DNA from: Anseranas semipalmata
Lineage: Eukaryota > Chordata > Aves > Anseriformes > Anseranatidae
DNA length: 64,000 nt
Assembly: GCA_013399115.1 (NCBI GenBank)
Contig: VXAA01004209.1
Location: forward strand, 334,802 to 398,801
Reading direction: 5' to 3'
The notes below the pieces were generated by a model that saw only the letters and a list, made by a program, of their open reading frames with translations, did not search any database and was not told the DNA's origin. Each line of letters starts with the position of its first letter. Position 1 is the first letter of the stretch. The position numbers were made by a program, and so were the translations under genes. This document shows, piece by piece, positions 1 through 13,704 of this stretch.

Positions 1-1561
1 TGGCTGACTTCTTACTAATCTGAAAATAGAAGTGAGCTTATTTCTTGATCTCCTACATGAGGAATTTCTTCATAGGGAAAGGTGTTTGGAGATTTGTATT
101 TAATGAGGCCAGAACTGTGTCAAAATTAACACCTAGCATGGAGGAAGCCTAAAGGCTTAACTATGGAGTTTGTACCCAGTGATGCAGAAGCAGAGCGACT
201 TCAATGTGACAGAACTTCATTATGCTTGCCGAGTCGCGTCAGGTTTCTGTACTGGAAGTATACAATTGTATCAGACCTTTCACTTATTTCCAGACTTGTG
301 GCATAGTCAGTCTTTGATAATTGCTTAGCAGCAGTAAATTTTATCGTAGAGCTTAAATTCAGATTTTAATTCCTACCAACTTCTTATTTGTACATAAAGT
401 TGACACAGGTCAATAACACACAATTGTCTTAGTCTGTTTTTTTACCATCTTCTCATACTAGTGTTATGTATAATAAATCATTTCTTTAAAATGATACTGT
501 CTTTTCATGGCCTTTGCAAACTAGCAAAACAGTTTTGGTATTATGTTCATGACTGTGATAAAGACTTAATGTTATGTTACTGAAGTTGGGTTTTGGACAA
601 TTATGTACTGAAGAAAAATGATTCCCCAATGGAGTTACTCTGTAAAACATGCCAATTTTTCCTGGCATAACAAAAAGCATTAGAATATATCCATATATCA
701 TGTAACTCAGAGCGTGATGCTGAAGCATGGGGTTTGTGTAGGTCAGCATGGCTTTAATTAAGACTGGAATTCTGGTACACCCAAAGAATTAGCAATGAAG
801 GACCTCTTGAAGTTTCAGTGGAGTTGCTCAGCGAAGGCGTTCTGCACAGAGCCAGGGGAGCGGCTGGAAGGAGCCCAGCACAGCTGCCTGCAGTTGCTCG
901 GGCTTGGTTGTGACAGCCCGTCTGCAGTCGTGGTGCAAAGTTATGTCTATTGAGAATTTTGGAAACTTGAGATACGTGGGCTATTTAAATCGGGGGAGAA
1001 TTGCAGGCATTCAGTGTTGACATGCTGGCAAGTAATTATAATAGAAAACAGTAGCGCATACGCTTGTAGTTACTTTTAACTGGCTGTAATGCTACTGTGC
1101 TGCTCCTGAGCTTTATCTGAAAGACAACCCTAATTCAGAAAAGTACTGGAGCAGTTTCTCGTGCTGCATTTTCTGCCCTCATCTGCATTAAGGGTGCAAT
1201 ACCACGTACTTTTTACACAGAAGCGATGCTGCTAATACCAACTCCTGCCCTTTGCGAGTGCTCGCTGCCCCATTAGTTGTACTGATGGTGCTGGCTGTAG
1301 GGCTGCCCTATACTTGCTGTAAAGCTGATCGCCCATAAAACTGCTGTGAGAGGCTGGAGGGAGTTTGGTCCTTGTCAGGCAGCGTGACTTCAGCTGAGAA
1401 TCTGGAGTGTGTGTACTTTTATTTGTTTGAGGACGTGCCCGTAATGTGCATCTTCGAAGGGGACGTTTTCAGTCAGACTTAGCCATGCCCTATTATCAAC
1501 TCATCTCAGAGAGTGCTCCAGCATCACTGCTGCCGCTGGAGGCGAAGCTTTCTGCTGAGTG

Positions 1562-1579
1562 CAGGCGGCATGCCGCCTG
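1562..1579. repeat. 18-bp perfect palindrome
   Basis: caggcggcatgccgcctg is identical to its own reverse complement. It is GC-rich and lies in a locally CpG-bearing patch. Confidence 0.95.
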
Positions 1580-2500
1580 TTCTCGTCACCCGCCCGGCAG
1601 AGCGGCTCTGCTCTTACTGCTGCAGGACTCGCAGGGCAGAGGTTTAAAATGTTTAAAATGAAAGTCTCCTAAAGCAGCTCCGAGATTTAAAAAAAAAAAA
1701 AACTGCCGTCAGCTTTCACTCTCCTATATTTGTGTAAGAGATGTTTTAATCTTACATGCAGAGTATGGGTGGCTGTTTGTTTTCTTGATGAGCTTCTGAT
1801 AGAAATGACATTTCACAACATCTACTGTATTTTCAATTATTAAGCTAACTTTTCAAGTAATCTTGATGCCTTCACAAATGGCAAGATGGTAATGCTAGTA
1901 TTCTGCATTAAACACTTTGCATTAAGGCCAAGTGAGGGCAAGTAGTAAAATAACTGTTATCTGTGATTAATAAAGGGAGCACAAATTAGCTATTATATGT
2001 GTGTATTGTACCATATTAATGAACGTGTGGTGCTTTTGTTTCTTCAGCTTGATGCATTGGAAGATGGTCAGGCTGAAATGGAAGCAGCAGTGCCAGTAAG
2101 CTGTGCTGCTACCAGCTCCCAGCAGCTGCTAGGAGGGTGTCAACCACCAGGCTTTCTGCTGCTCTCCAATACTGGAAGTTTACAGGCATTTGGTAGGACC
2201 CCATGGAGAGCAGGATGCTGCAGCTTCTCTGCCTGTGGAAAGGGTTAGGAAGCACCATCATCTAGCAAGCTCATTCTGTTCTTTCTATATTTCCTTTCAC
2301 TGTGGCCTTTGTGTGCCTCCTTCAGTAAACCATAGCAACTGAAATTGTGCTAGGAGTTGTAAATGTCTGGGAGCCTGTTTTGGCCTTCTGCTGTGCTTTG
2401 TGTACCCCTGTATACCTGCTGAGACCCTAGCAAAAACAACAGCAAAAAAGGAAAGGAGGAAAAAAACAACAAAATCCTGAACAGAAGAACAACAAAACAA

Positions 2501-2502
2501 CG

Positions 2503-2550
<48 letters not shown>
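2501..2550. repeat. (CG)5(CA)20 microsatellite
   Basis: Ten bases of alternating CG followed directly by forty of CA, all uninterrupted. Alternating purine-pyrimidine of this length, with a CG start, is a classic Z-DNA-prone sequence, and the length is likely polymorphic. Confidence 0.97.
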
Positions 2551-2554
<4 letters not shown>

Positions 2555-3093
2555 CACCACCACCAAAAAAAACACCCAGCATTATTTCTGTCTACTACAG
2601 TGTTCTTGCTGGGAAAACTCATTTTGTGATAATTACTGTAATTTCAGTATATTCCCTCACTAATATAGTATGCTTTTCAGAAGATGAAAATGCATGCAGG
2701 AAATTAAATAGGGCAAGACATCTGAAGGCTGAATCCAGACTTTACTTCTTCATAATGTCGTATGGTATTGCATTAACATTACTTGATGTTAGTGATTCAT
2801 ATTTGTAGAAATGCTTACCTGTACAATTTGTTAGGCTTTTCTGGCAATCTTTAGTTAAAATGTAAGGTAGTCAGTCAATGTGAGAATGGGTGGCTGGCGG
2901 ATCTCCTCATGCAGGCAGGCTGTTAACATCATTGCCATTCTGAATGCAAGGTGGGCTTCACTGTAGTCTCTGACAGAGTTCAGTCATTTAAGGTCTAAAG
3001 GCATGATGGTTGGTGCCTGAAGATAAAGAAACCACGTGAAACCCTTTTGCAGGGTGCTGCATTGTGACAGCAAAAAAAAACAAATTTTCAAAA

Positions 3094-3143
3094 GTTGATT
3101 TTTTTTTTAAAGAAAAAAAGTTGATTTTTTTTAAAGAAAAAAA
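3094..3143. repeat. Two tandem copies of a 24-26 bp T/A hairpin unit
   Basis: Two head-to-tail copies of gttga-T(n)-aaag-A(n), differing only in T-run length (10 versus 8). Each copy is close to self-complementary. Confidence 0.85.
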
Positions 3144-3288
3144 GTACCAAAACACTAATGAGGTAGAATCAAAATACAGTATGGAGTTTTAATTACAGAT
3201 AATATATATTCAAAAACTGATGCAGGAAGCTTTAAATTGGCACAAGTAACATAATAATTTGGGATTAATGTATTTGGGGCAATTACCC

Positions 3289-3333
3289 CAATAATAATAA
3301 TAATAGTATAATAATAATAGTATAATAATAGTT
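3289..3333. repeat. ATA/AAT trinucleotide microsatellite, interrupted
   Basis: Repeats of ataata with two tagta interruptions. Confidence 0.9.
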
Positions 3334-4891
3334 GCATAGCCAGCAACTACTAGCGAAACATTTCAAACAGTGGATGTGATACTGTTGCTTAATATTCCTC
3401 GCCAATTGCTTGGATTAAATTCTGGGTGCCTTTTAAGAAAGTGCTCGGTGTATGTCAATTTAGGACCAGCACAAGAGGTTAAATGTTAACTCAAGTTCTC
3501 ATCTGTGATACATTGCGTAGGATAAGATGTTATTGAAAGCTGCTTCTTTTTTACTTTTTGCTTCTGTGAAAATTTTATCTCAAGATGTTCTGTGGTAAAG
3601 ACTTAACAAAGACTGATCCTGTACACCCCTGGCAACAGTTACGAGAAAGATCAGATGAAATGAATCTAACTTAATTCTTCCTTTTTTTCTCAGAAATTAC
3701 TGTAGTTATTATTGGATCCTTAGAACAGACAGCTAATTACAGCTATGAGGTTAAAAATGCTTAAAATTATAAAGTTAGTTTCTTTTCATTGGTTTATTGA
3801 TTTTATTTTATTTTTAATAAGATTAAAAAGCCCGTCAGAAATGCTTCTTTGTCTCTGGAAATGACACTTACAGATCTTGTGTCTTCTGCAATTTAGTTTT
3901 GCACATGGGATTCTTTATTGATCTTAAATTACATATTTAGTAGCGATTAATTCAGGTCATAAACAGCAAAAAAGAAATAAGCTAAAATGTTCTTAGATCC
4001 TTTGTTGCTTGATTTTTTTTTTCCCCTTTTTATACATTGTTTCATGTTTACCGGTTTGAAGTTTTTCTTTGTTTCTATCTAAAGTAAATGAACTCACCTG
4101 GCTTAACAGTGGAAAAAGTATGAGTGTACACCCAAACCCACCCCAACTGTGAATGAATGCTACTGCCAGCCACAGCACCAGTGCTCAGTTTTGAAATACT
4201 GTGCTGAGCTTTCTCCTCATTGCTGCTGTGTCCATTCCTTCGCCTCCTGCTCTTCTGTCTCTTCATGAACATCTATGCCCAGGGTCATTGTCTGTGGCTC
4301 TTGTATGCTGAGGAAGTCAAAACTTAGTTTGGTCGTGTGGTCATCTAACTTCACCTTTCTGAAGAATACACTTTGGTGTATTGATTTCTACTTGCTGTGC
4401 AATTGCCGAGAGTGCTGGTAAGCATGCTTTATGCAAGAAGATAGGATTCATGTGACTATCAAGTTTCTCCCTTGCTTGTTAAGTATTAATAACAAGACTC
4501 ATGCAGGAGGAAAGCTATTAATGATGAGAACATCTATGCAGAATTACAAATATCTCCTTCTCCGCCCTCCCCCAAGTTGTTCCCAAATGCCAGACATGGT
4601 TATCTAACTATTCGATGGCGTAGCTTGGATTCGAGTCCATGGCCATGTGACAAGGACAAGAATCAAGTTGGTCAAAGCTTCGTGCAAAACTTCTGGGTTG
4701 AGGACCTCATTGGCAAGTTCAATGCTGCTCACTCAGCTTTATCTACCTTTTTGCCCCAAACTCTGGAAAAATGCTGGCTGAGGAATTGCCTGTGAAGGTG
4801 TGGACATAGAGCTCCATAGGCAATGTGCTCAATGGGTAGCGAGCTGGTGGCTCCAGGCTTCCTCCTCAACAGGAATTTGGAAGAAGTCTGC

Positions 4892-5205
4892 AGAATCACG
4901 GAATGGTTGAGTTTGGAAGGGGCCTCTGGAGATCATCTAGTCCAACCCCCCTGCCAAGCAGGGTCACCTAGAGCACGTTGCACAGGATCGCATCCAGGTG
5001 GGTTTTGAATATCTCCAGAGAAGGAGACTCCACAACATCTCTGGGCAGCCTGTTCCAGTGCTCTGTCACCCTCACAGGAAAGAAATGTTCTCTCGTATTC
5101 AGCCGGAACTTCCTGTGCTTCACTTTGTGCCCGTTGCCTCTCGTCCTGTCGCTGGGCACCACTGAAAAGAGTCCGTCCCCATCCTCTTGACACCCTCCCT
5201 TCAGA
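4892..5205 (-). mobile_element. CR1 LINE, 3' end, - orientation
   Basis: On the + strand the segment begins agaatcacggaatggttgag and continues through the CR1 hallmarks ggagatcatctagtccaacc, ctccacaacatctctgggca and gcctgttccagtgctctgtc. On the - strand the same bases read as the C-terminal tail of the CR1 reverse-transcriptase ORF ([19 protein letters not shown]), with the frame largely preserved, so the copy is fairly young. It is 5'-truncated, as most avian CR1 copies are. CR1 is the dominant avian LINE, and this is the main evidence for a bird. Confidence 0.95.
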
Positions 5206-7232
5206 GGTTACTGTAAGGGAAGAAAAGTGGCTTCTTTTTTTCTTTAAAATTCCTAAAGGGGAGGAAATAGCTTGTATTCACCCTCTGAGCTGAGTTCCAG
5301 GAAGGAATATCAGACCACAGCTGGGAATCTCATTCCTTTGGTCCCTTGCCATTACTGATGCAAGAGGTGCTTGGTGCTGCTTGGTGGGCTTTTAGTGTTG
5401 TTCAGCCAAGATAACTGAAGATGCACGTGCAGTGGTGTTGCTGTGTGTACCAGATATTACCAGGTTGTTTGCAAGCTCCTGAGGTGCTAAAGTGTTGCTA
5501 GGAGTGTGGGAAGGAAACAAAACAGAATGGTTTCATTAATGGTGTATATTTGCTTTTAAATAAACAGCTGGTATGTTCTCCTCCTGGCTCATTGAATGTG
5601 ACTACAGCATCTTACTATGATAACCATACATCTTCCGTAACACTTCTAAAAGTCACCATTAGCTGCTTTGACATTTAGGGTAGTAGTAGTAATAATGATG
5701 GACATATTGGGCACTGAAGTCAGTGTTGTAAGTGGTTTCATAGGGTTTCTATGCAACGCAGTGTAACAGTGTACTATTTCTTTAATGTGCTCTTATTTTA
5801 TTATCCCCTAGATTGTTGGTTGCCCTTCATGTTATGTCATTCTGATCAGTTTCCTGGGGAGTATCAAATCGTTCAGTCAGTGTTTAAGGCATAGCAATTA
5901 CAGTGAGATGATATATGAAGCAATAAATCACTTTGGAGGGTGATGAAATGCCAAAGCAGTGATGAGACCTGCTGAAAAAGAGAATTGTTTATAAACGTTT
6001 TTTGGGGAACGTTTTTCTGTTTTGCTCTAGATAGAAAATAAAGCAAGTGAGTAGAAACATGAAAAATAATATAAAATATATTTCACTGTGCGACTGCTTC
6101 ACTTCGCTGCTTGCTCAGTCTCTAGTTTGCCTGTGGGCTGCTGCTGAAACTCCTTTGTGAAGAATTTGGCAGCATGGAAAAGGAGTGATGTTACTAAAAC
6201 CATGGAGGGGCAAATGGGTAATGGTGTGTGTTAGCAATGTATACACATACGTTTGCAGGTGGATACTTTGCGTGTGTAGTTGCAGTATTTTTTGGACATT
6301 TACATGTGTTGGCACACAACTGAAAACTTTATAGAGACAGATTGGAAGTAGCTTTTTGGAATGGTGTTATTGCTTATTTCAGTCCGTAAGGAAAAAGTGC
6401 AGTTGGTTCTCTTGAATTTGGGGTGATAGGGAGGGGGTCAAAGAGGATACCATAGCTGCAATTGCACTTAGGCATTTGTAATGTATAGTGGAAAATTTTT
6501 GATTTGCTATTTATGATCAGTGCTAAAAATATTGACATCTAGGAATTTTTTACCCTCCCCTTTTTGAGACCAGTAATTTACAGCTTCAAATCAGAATGTG
6601 AAGACCAAAAGAAGATTGAACTTGCCTCTGAAAAGTGTTTCAAGGCTGTTATGTCGCAATAAGCATTGACATTTCCGGAATGCTGTGCAGTTCCATCATC
6701 TTTAATCCAGTGCTTTCAGCTGCACCTTTCTTTTAATAACATCCATGAATGTATTTTAATTTTGTTCTGAAAATGCTTTTGGGAAAGTTAATTACTGTTA
6801 TCTGTAACTGAGTATTTGAAATAATTGTTTCAGAAACTTGAAGCTGTCTTTTTATGGCCAAAGAAGAATGAAAATGCAGAAGGGCAAGATAAAGGTTATT
6901 ATATCCTGTGCCTGCTCAGTAAGCATGCAGTAAAATCATTGTGGGATGCCAGTAAGCTTTTAGAATACTTTATGTGAAGACTTGCAAGTGCAATATGAAC
7001 AACAACTTAAGGGGAAAAGAAAAAAAAAAAAAAATCCAAGGATAGTGAATTTCTTCATCTGTCTCTTTAGCAAATCTGCTATACTACCATGTTGAAGTTG
7101 TTGCTTTGTTACTTTTTTTTTTCCCTGGGAAACATAAGTTATTGTTTTTTCTTGAAATCACTTCTCATTTGTGGTGAGAAGTTTTACCTAATTCTGCATA
7201 GTATTTCATCAAATTTTCAATGAATGTTTGTA

Positions 7233-7254
7233 TATATGTGTATATACACATATA
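7233..7254. repeat. 22-bp perfect palindrome in TA/TG repeats
   Basis: tatatgtgtat followed immediately by its reverse complement, atacacatata. Confidence 0.93.
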
Positions 7255-7849
7255 CAGTGGCTTCCTATTTGGGCTACTCAAAAGCACCGACTCTTTTGAG
7301 ACTGTTTATGCATCCTTACGTTGTAAATAAAGCTAAGTTCTCCCTGAGGACGATCTGCTGTAAAGTCTGCTAGAAATGGTGTCTCCAAATAAAGGTGTGC
7401 AACATAAACCTTTGACACGTTCGCTAGGTAAAAACATTGCCTACAAATTAGGAGAGGATAATTACAATAGTTGGATTTATGGTTTGTATCCAACCTCAAA
7501 TTTTCGGAGGTGAAAATGAAAGGCATCTCTGTAGGAACTCTTTAGTCATCTATATTGTCCTTTTGTGCATGTTAAATATAGCTGTGTTGTATACTTTCTG
7601 CATGTTTTCAAATGTCTTCAAACTGTTTTATTGGGGCTTTCACTTTGGTTTTCTTTGGTGGTAGTTGTGGGCATACAGCAGACTAGAAGATTGGCTGTTG
7701 TAGATGGTTATTTAAAATAAAATAAAAAAGAAATTGTAATAAAATGTAGAAGTAGACATATTGATGAATGTAATATGCTGAAGAAATTTACAAATTAATT
7801 AAGCAGAATGACCGATTTGTTCAGAAAAGTCCCTGAACTGGACTGTTGC

Positions 7850-7965
7850 AATCTTGGAGGTGGTGCATGGCAGCATCCTTGCCACATTCTTAAAGAATTC
7901 CCCAGGTATTTTCTTCAGTATGCCATCATAGACAGATGTTGTACTAGATGGGCCTTTGTACAGTT
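7850..7965 (+). mobile_element. Ancient CR1/L3-type LINE relic
   Basis: The segment atagacagatgttgtactag then atgggcctttg matches the characteristic 3' tail of old sauropsid CR1-type elements (a GGACTAGATGGGCCTTTGG-like motif). The upstream bases (gaggtggtgcatggcagcat) are compatible but weak. Boundaries are approximate. Confidence 0.5.
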
Positions 7966-10900
7966 TGTCTAGTTTGTTTGTTTATTCAAGCTTTTTTTTT
8001 TTTAATTTAGTTTTCTGAGTTCTAGCTTGGTGTAAACGTTGTTCTTTTTCTGTTGGAGTAATCCAGTTAGGAAAATAACAATTTGAATTTTTATAAGATA
8101 CTAACATAACTGAAGTGATGAAAAATGTTTTTCTCTGGAAAGTAGCTAGGATTTCAAAATATTTCTGTCCTTGCCTGTTTTTTTTTTTTTACTAAGGTAT
8201 GTTTCTAGTACGTGTATATGATTTGAACAAATTTAGAAGCAAATTGAGACAATTACCTCCTCAGTGATGATAAAATTCTGACGTTCATTTCATAAATAGT
8301 AACCAAATATAGTTAGCCTTGTAAAATAGCCTGACTTTTTTTCCTTAATTCTATATGGTGAAGTTATAGAAAAGCAATGTTTTAAATGCAACTTTCTAAA
8401 AGGCCAAACCTCCTTCTGAAGAGTGAATATTTCTTTTAGCCTTTTGAGTTGGTTTTGGCTTCTACCTACATGACTCCTTTCCATTTTTTTTTCTTCTATA
8501 TCATTTAGTGGGTAAGACTTACCACCTCTATCAACTACTTTTGTTTAAGAATATTCAATAAAAGTGGCCTTTAAACAGACTAATGAAAACGAGCTGCTGA
8601 GAAGACTGATAGTGTTTTTACCTATGGGCAGGGCAGACTTCTCAGTTGTTGGATTCGAGTGCAATAACCAGGTCAGGGGGCAGTTGTCCAACATAAAAAC
8701 TTGAATTACTTTAATTAGTTGATCTTTTTGAACAAAGCTTGCATGTTTAAAGCTGAATGCCTGAAGATGATGGATGCCATGATTTCTTTTTCTGTTAAGA
8801 GTATGAGTACCTGTGTTTTGAAACAATGGTTTGAATATTTCTATTATGATTCCATGAAGGGTACTTGTTTTAAGACATGGTAGAGATAGTTACGACTAAT
8901 TTTAATGATGTATTTGTTGCTTGTTTTTTATAGCTGGCACATGGTACTCTAGGCACCAATTTCATCGCTATATTGAGACTCATAAAACGTGCTGAAATAG
9001 TATTTAGATGTAAATAAATATATAAATATTTAGTGCCTGTTGATCTTGTAATCAACAGGTAGTTTCTAGATAATTGTGTTTCTGTAAATTAATCTCAAAA
9101 TGCCTTAATTTCTTTTTGCATCTGCTTTGCATGTAGAACATGCCACTTAAATATTTAAGACTCTGAAAGGTTGACAGTAGCCTGTGCAGATGGTCTTCTG
9201 TGATCTGCTTTTGGCTTCAAATAATGTTTGCATAGCTGTAGCTTGCAGTCATGGGCTGGGGCTAAATTTTGTGGTTTTCTTTTTTGGTAAACTTGGATTT
9301 TTTTTGAAGTGTAAAAAGAAAAGATTGTATTTGCAGAGAGAGGGTGGCTAGGTCTAAGAACAGGTAAAAGTTTGCTCTAATGTACTGACTGATCATTATA
9401 TAAAAATGGCACTTCTTAGATGGGTATCTTTGAAAACCTTATTTGCACTGTCCATAAAGTCACTAAATTTAGTCTGCATTTAAAAGTGCCACGGTGTACC
9501 TGCTCCAGCAAGTCAGCATGCTTCTTGCTCACACATACTTACCTATTGATCTTCTTTCCTCCCTGCTAAAAATGCCTTTCTGGAAAATTCTGTCTGTGGG
9601 CTCATCATTCCTGTTTTCTTTCTGCGCGTGTTACTCTCAACAAGGATAGTGGTGTTTTGTCTGTGGTGATAAATAAGAGAAGATCGGTAGTGAGAGGCTA
9701 TGTGGTCTAGTAGACCGACAGCTGCAGCTGAGAAGTGACAAGCTCTTGATCGCAAATGTCTTTGTTAAGGTCTGAAACCAAACCAGCAGTATTCAAAGCT
9801 AAATAGAAGGTGAAGACAGTTGCTCAGAGTTGAGTTAAATATGGATTGATTTTACCATCTCGGAAAGAAAAGGTAGCTCCCAGGAGGAGAGGTGGGAGAA
9901 GAACAGATGGGGTGTTGGTGTAGGGAAGGGATGAGAGAGAAAGGAGTTACCTCCACAGGGGAAGAGACCGGCCGTTTAGAGCTGGTGGAATGGGAGGAGC
10001 TGGCTGTGGAGGGAGAGATCAGACCGAGCCCGTAATTTTTATTTTATGGCCCATTAGATATATTTGATATCTAGCAGAGTTATGAATTTCAGCTGTTATG
10101 TCAGTTTAGTTGTCTGTAAAACTGCAGCCTCCCTTCCAGAGCTCGTATTTGGGAAGTGGTTTGGTGGTTTCCCTTGAGGATGGCCTGAGAGATTAGAGAT
10201 GAAGCAACTGTTTTATGAGAAGTGTCTCTCCACTGATATCTAGCTATTTTTGTGCTGAATCAATTGTCTGCATGAATTTACTGTTTTCTTCTTTCTTTTA
10301 CGTTTCTCTGTGCTTAGTTACTGTTCTTTCAAATAGCCTGAAATATGAATACACGATGTTCAAATAAAGCTAGAAACTTTTTTTGAACTGAGATATTTTT
10401 TCAAACATTTTTAAGCAAATTTTGTTGTGTATTAAGAGTGGGATGGACATAATATTTGTGAAATGCTAGCTTTTAAGTTGATACTTAACTGAATAAAAAT
10501 CATTCCTTCTTGGTGCTAATAAGGATTGTCTTCTAGTTTCCAAACACGTAATTTCAACAATTTATCACATGAATACTTCACTGGTTCCTGTTTAGTAAGA
10601 GAGCTCCTAAGACATAATCCTGAAGATCAGAAAGTCAATACCATGTCTAAAATAAAACAGTCTTGTTAATCAGTAGGGAAGCAGGTGGATTTTCATTTTT
10701 CTTTTTATTTTTTTTAACTCAAATTGCTAAGGTTTATGAAAACTCTCATTTTATGGTGTACAGTATAAAAGCTTTCCAAATTTTAAGTGCTTATAACCTA
10801 GATGGTTTGCTGTCTCTGGGTGCCCACACATGAATTGCTCACGTTGCCTTTTCTGTCCAGTGACTTACTGGTTGTAACAGAGGAGAAGTTTCTCTGGGAG

Positions 10901-13703
10901 GAAAAAAAACACTCACTCATCTTTTTTTCCGTGGCCTTAACATGTTTGGGCTTCTATGTGGTGTGTTTTCTGCTGTTGGTGGTTTTGCTTTTCCTCAAAC
11001 ATAAAATACAGAACGTATGTATGTGAAATATCAAGGGCCTAATGCTTGAGCATGTGAAGAAGGGAGGAAGTAAAATGAAGCTTTAAAATAATGATAAAAA
11101 AATAAAAATAAAAAAACATCAAAAGGGCTTATTTTACCTGGTTGTCTGTGTTGAAGTTGGAATTTATTGCAGTTAGGCAAGGGCTACCTGGACATAATTT
11201 TTAGGTCTCCTTGGAATTCTTTTAGTCCTCTTAGGGACTTTAGGTAGTCACTCAACATCAGTCTCTTAGCACTCTGAGTCCTGAGCATCTTGAAAATACT
11301 GTTTGCTTCTTTTGAAAGTAATGCACTCAGAAGACTAAAGCTTGGGGGAAAAAAATTGTAGCTCACTTCCAAATCAGAATAAACATCACTATGGGCAGTC
11401 CAAAGAATCAGAAGAGCTAGATTTATCTTAATAATACATACATCTGATATATTAACATACTAGTTTGTAATTTAAACTATTCAAACCTCTGAATTTCTGC
11501 AATTGTTAGTCTGTCCTGAGACTGTCACCTTGGAGTTCTGTGGATCATGAAGTAAGGTCTTGCATAAAGCGTGTCTCTCTGCAAAGGTAATTTGCACAAC
11601 ATATTACTTGTGGGAAGCCAATCACCGGAATGTGTTTTTGGTCTTGATTTTCCCCGAACTTTAAATTATTTTTTAAAATACCATGTTTTTGTTGCAGTTT
11701 GTGTTGTCATTTATGCTATTCATATTTAAAATATATTTGAATAACTGTACATACAATCAATGTATTATTTAAATCAATGAATAATCTGTGCGATCCGTGA
11801 AAATATCTTTCACTTTCAAGAGTGCATGTGAAACAATTATATAAGCAACTACATTTGTTTACTTGATATGCACTTATACTCTTCATTTGCCTTTTAATGT
11901 AGATTTTTTTCACCTGCTAATACAAATAATGCTGATCACTGCATTGTAATAGGGGAGGGAAAGTCTAGCATGGATAACTAGTGGAGTACAATTTAAAACT
12001 CATGTTTCACAAGACTAGTCAAGTAACACAAAAGTAAGAAAGGTTGGATGGAGTTCATTGCATGCTTGCCCTTCATGTGATCAAAATTCAGAATAAAGAG
12101 AAGGTAGTAAAATGACAAGAAACTGCTTATTTCGAATGAATTAGGGAAACTAATAATTTATTTATGGCAATTGAAGGATGATTACTTGACAAGGGGGGAA
12201 TAGTTACTAAGAAAAATAACTCCAAGTACATGTTTGTACTTGTCCCCTATTTTGTCTATCAATTTGGATCATCTCTTGTTAAAACACTTTCTGCCAAATA
12301 GTTCCCTCTTTTGATTCTTTGGTCCTTTGGCACCAGAGTTGTTAAAATCTTGCTTGGCAGGGTTTGCTGGAGGAATAACAGATCTATATGTACGTCCCTT
12401 TTCCACTGAGATCAGTTCAGGTCTGGCTGATGATGCTTGAAACATCTATATTTTTGCACTTTCTTGCATGCTAAAGTCAAATAGCCCATGTCCTAGCATT
12501 AAATATGATGTTTCTTTTAAGTGGGTCTTGTCAGCACAGTATTGTTTGGGCTGAACTTGGTACTGAATAGAAATGACCAAATAAAGGTTGTTAACTGTTC
12601 AGGTAGGACTTTTGTTCTCATGTAGGGAGTGCAATGAATACATCCATTGATATTTAAAAAAATTTTTTTTGTATAGTTTACTCACAGCTGGAAATTGTTA
12701 TTTAAGGGTGTAATCACAATATGGCGGCTGCCAATAAATGTAATGCTAGGAAACTTACTTTATGCATCTTAAGTTTCGAGAGAAACTCATCTTCTTCTGT
12801 CAGTACGCTGTACCAAAAGGAGTAAAACATTTCAGTTCTTGAACACCTTAGTTAAATCTTATTTTCTCCTAGGGAAAAAAAAAAAATTGCATTCTTCTGA
12901 AATCTCTCTGCAAGCTAGATTTTACCCTGTGGAGATGTGTGTACCTCCTTGCATCAATGAGGTACAATGAACTTGGCAGAGAACTTGTCCCCAAGGAGGG
13001 GCTGGAGGTCTTCCCATCTTTCTTACTCCTTAGGCTTCCTGAAGGAAGGATGTGATGCATCTCATCAGCTGTTTCATCTGGGCCTCTTTTTTTAATGGGG
13101 GAGATGTAAGCTCTCATGACTCAAATGGACTACAGCAAGGAAATTTCGCTTGTATCTCTGTCAAGTGCAGTCTTAGCACCTCAAGATTTAAGTGGTTTGA
13201 CCCTTAAAAATTAGGAGTTTGGGTTAAAATCACACATCTTTTTAAAAAAGCAACAAGAGCAACAGTATGCTTTGGGAACCTTGTGGCTTTGAATACTTAG
13301 GTTCCCCCCTCAAGCTCTTTTCCTGCAGGAAGCCTGAGATTGATAATAAAAGCTTGTGATATTGTGGCTCCAGGAACTGGGAATTACTGAAAGTTATGCC
13401 AGATACTGTGAAACTTACAATAAAATGGTGAGACTTGGCAAGGATCTTTCATTGTTGACCTTTAAATATGAAAGTTAATGCATTTTACAAATGCACAATA
13501 CTTACAGTGATAAAATTTTGGTGTTCTGCCTTCCTTACCCTTCTGGTACTGCTAAAACTGGTAAAAGCTGTAATTAAGCTGTCAATACCTTATTTTAAAG
13601 TACAGTTAACGTTTAATTGTCATTCTAGGCTATTTTTTGAAGTAAAAGATATATCAGGAACTGAGCCAGTGATTAATAACATGGGGTGGTTTTTTTTTTT
13701 TTT

Positions 13704-13704
13704 N
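13704..13704. other. Ambiguous base (n) at the end of a poly-T run
   Basis: A single n follows a run of about 13 T. It is most likely an unresolved homopolymer length in the assembly rather than a biological feature. Confidence 0.9.

Noticed and set aside
2297..2622. Two - strand frames with Cys-Val repeats
   Set aside because: Simply translations of the CG/CA microsatellite and adjacent A-rich sequence.
4600..4650. tRNA-like B-box (gattcgagtcc) with a weak A-box-like stretch
   Set aside because: The T-arm does not pair properly (A-C mismatch at the closing pair) and no acceptor or anticodon stem can be drawn, so it is not a tRNA gene; a SINE relic could not be supported.
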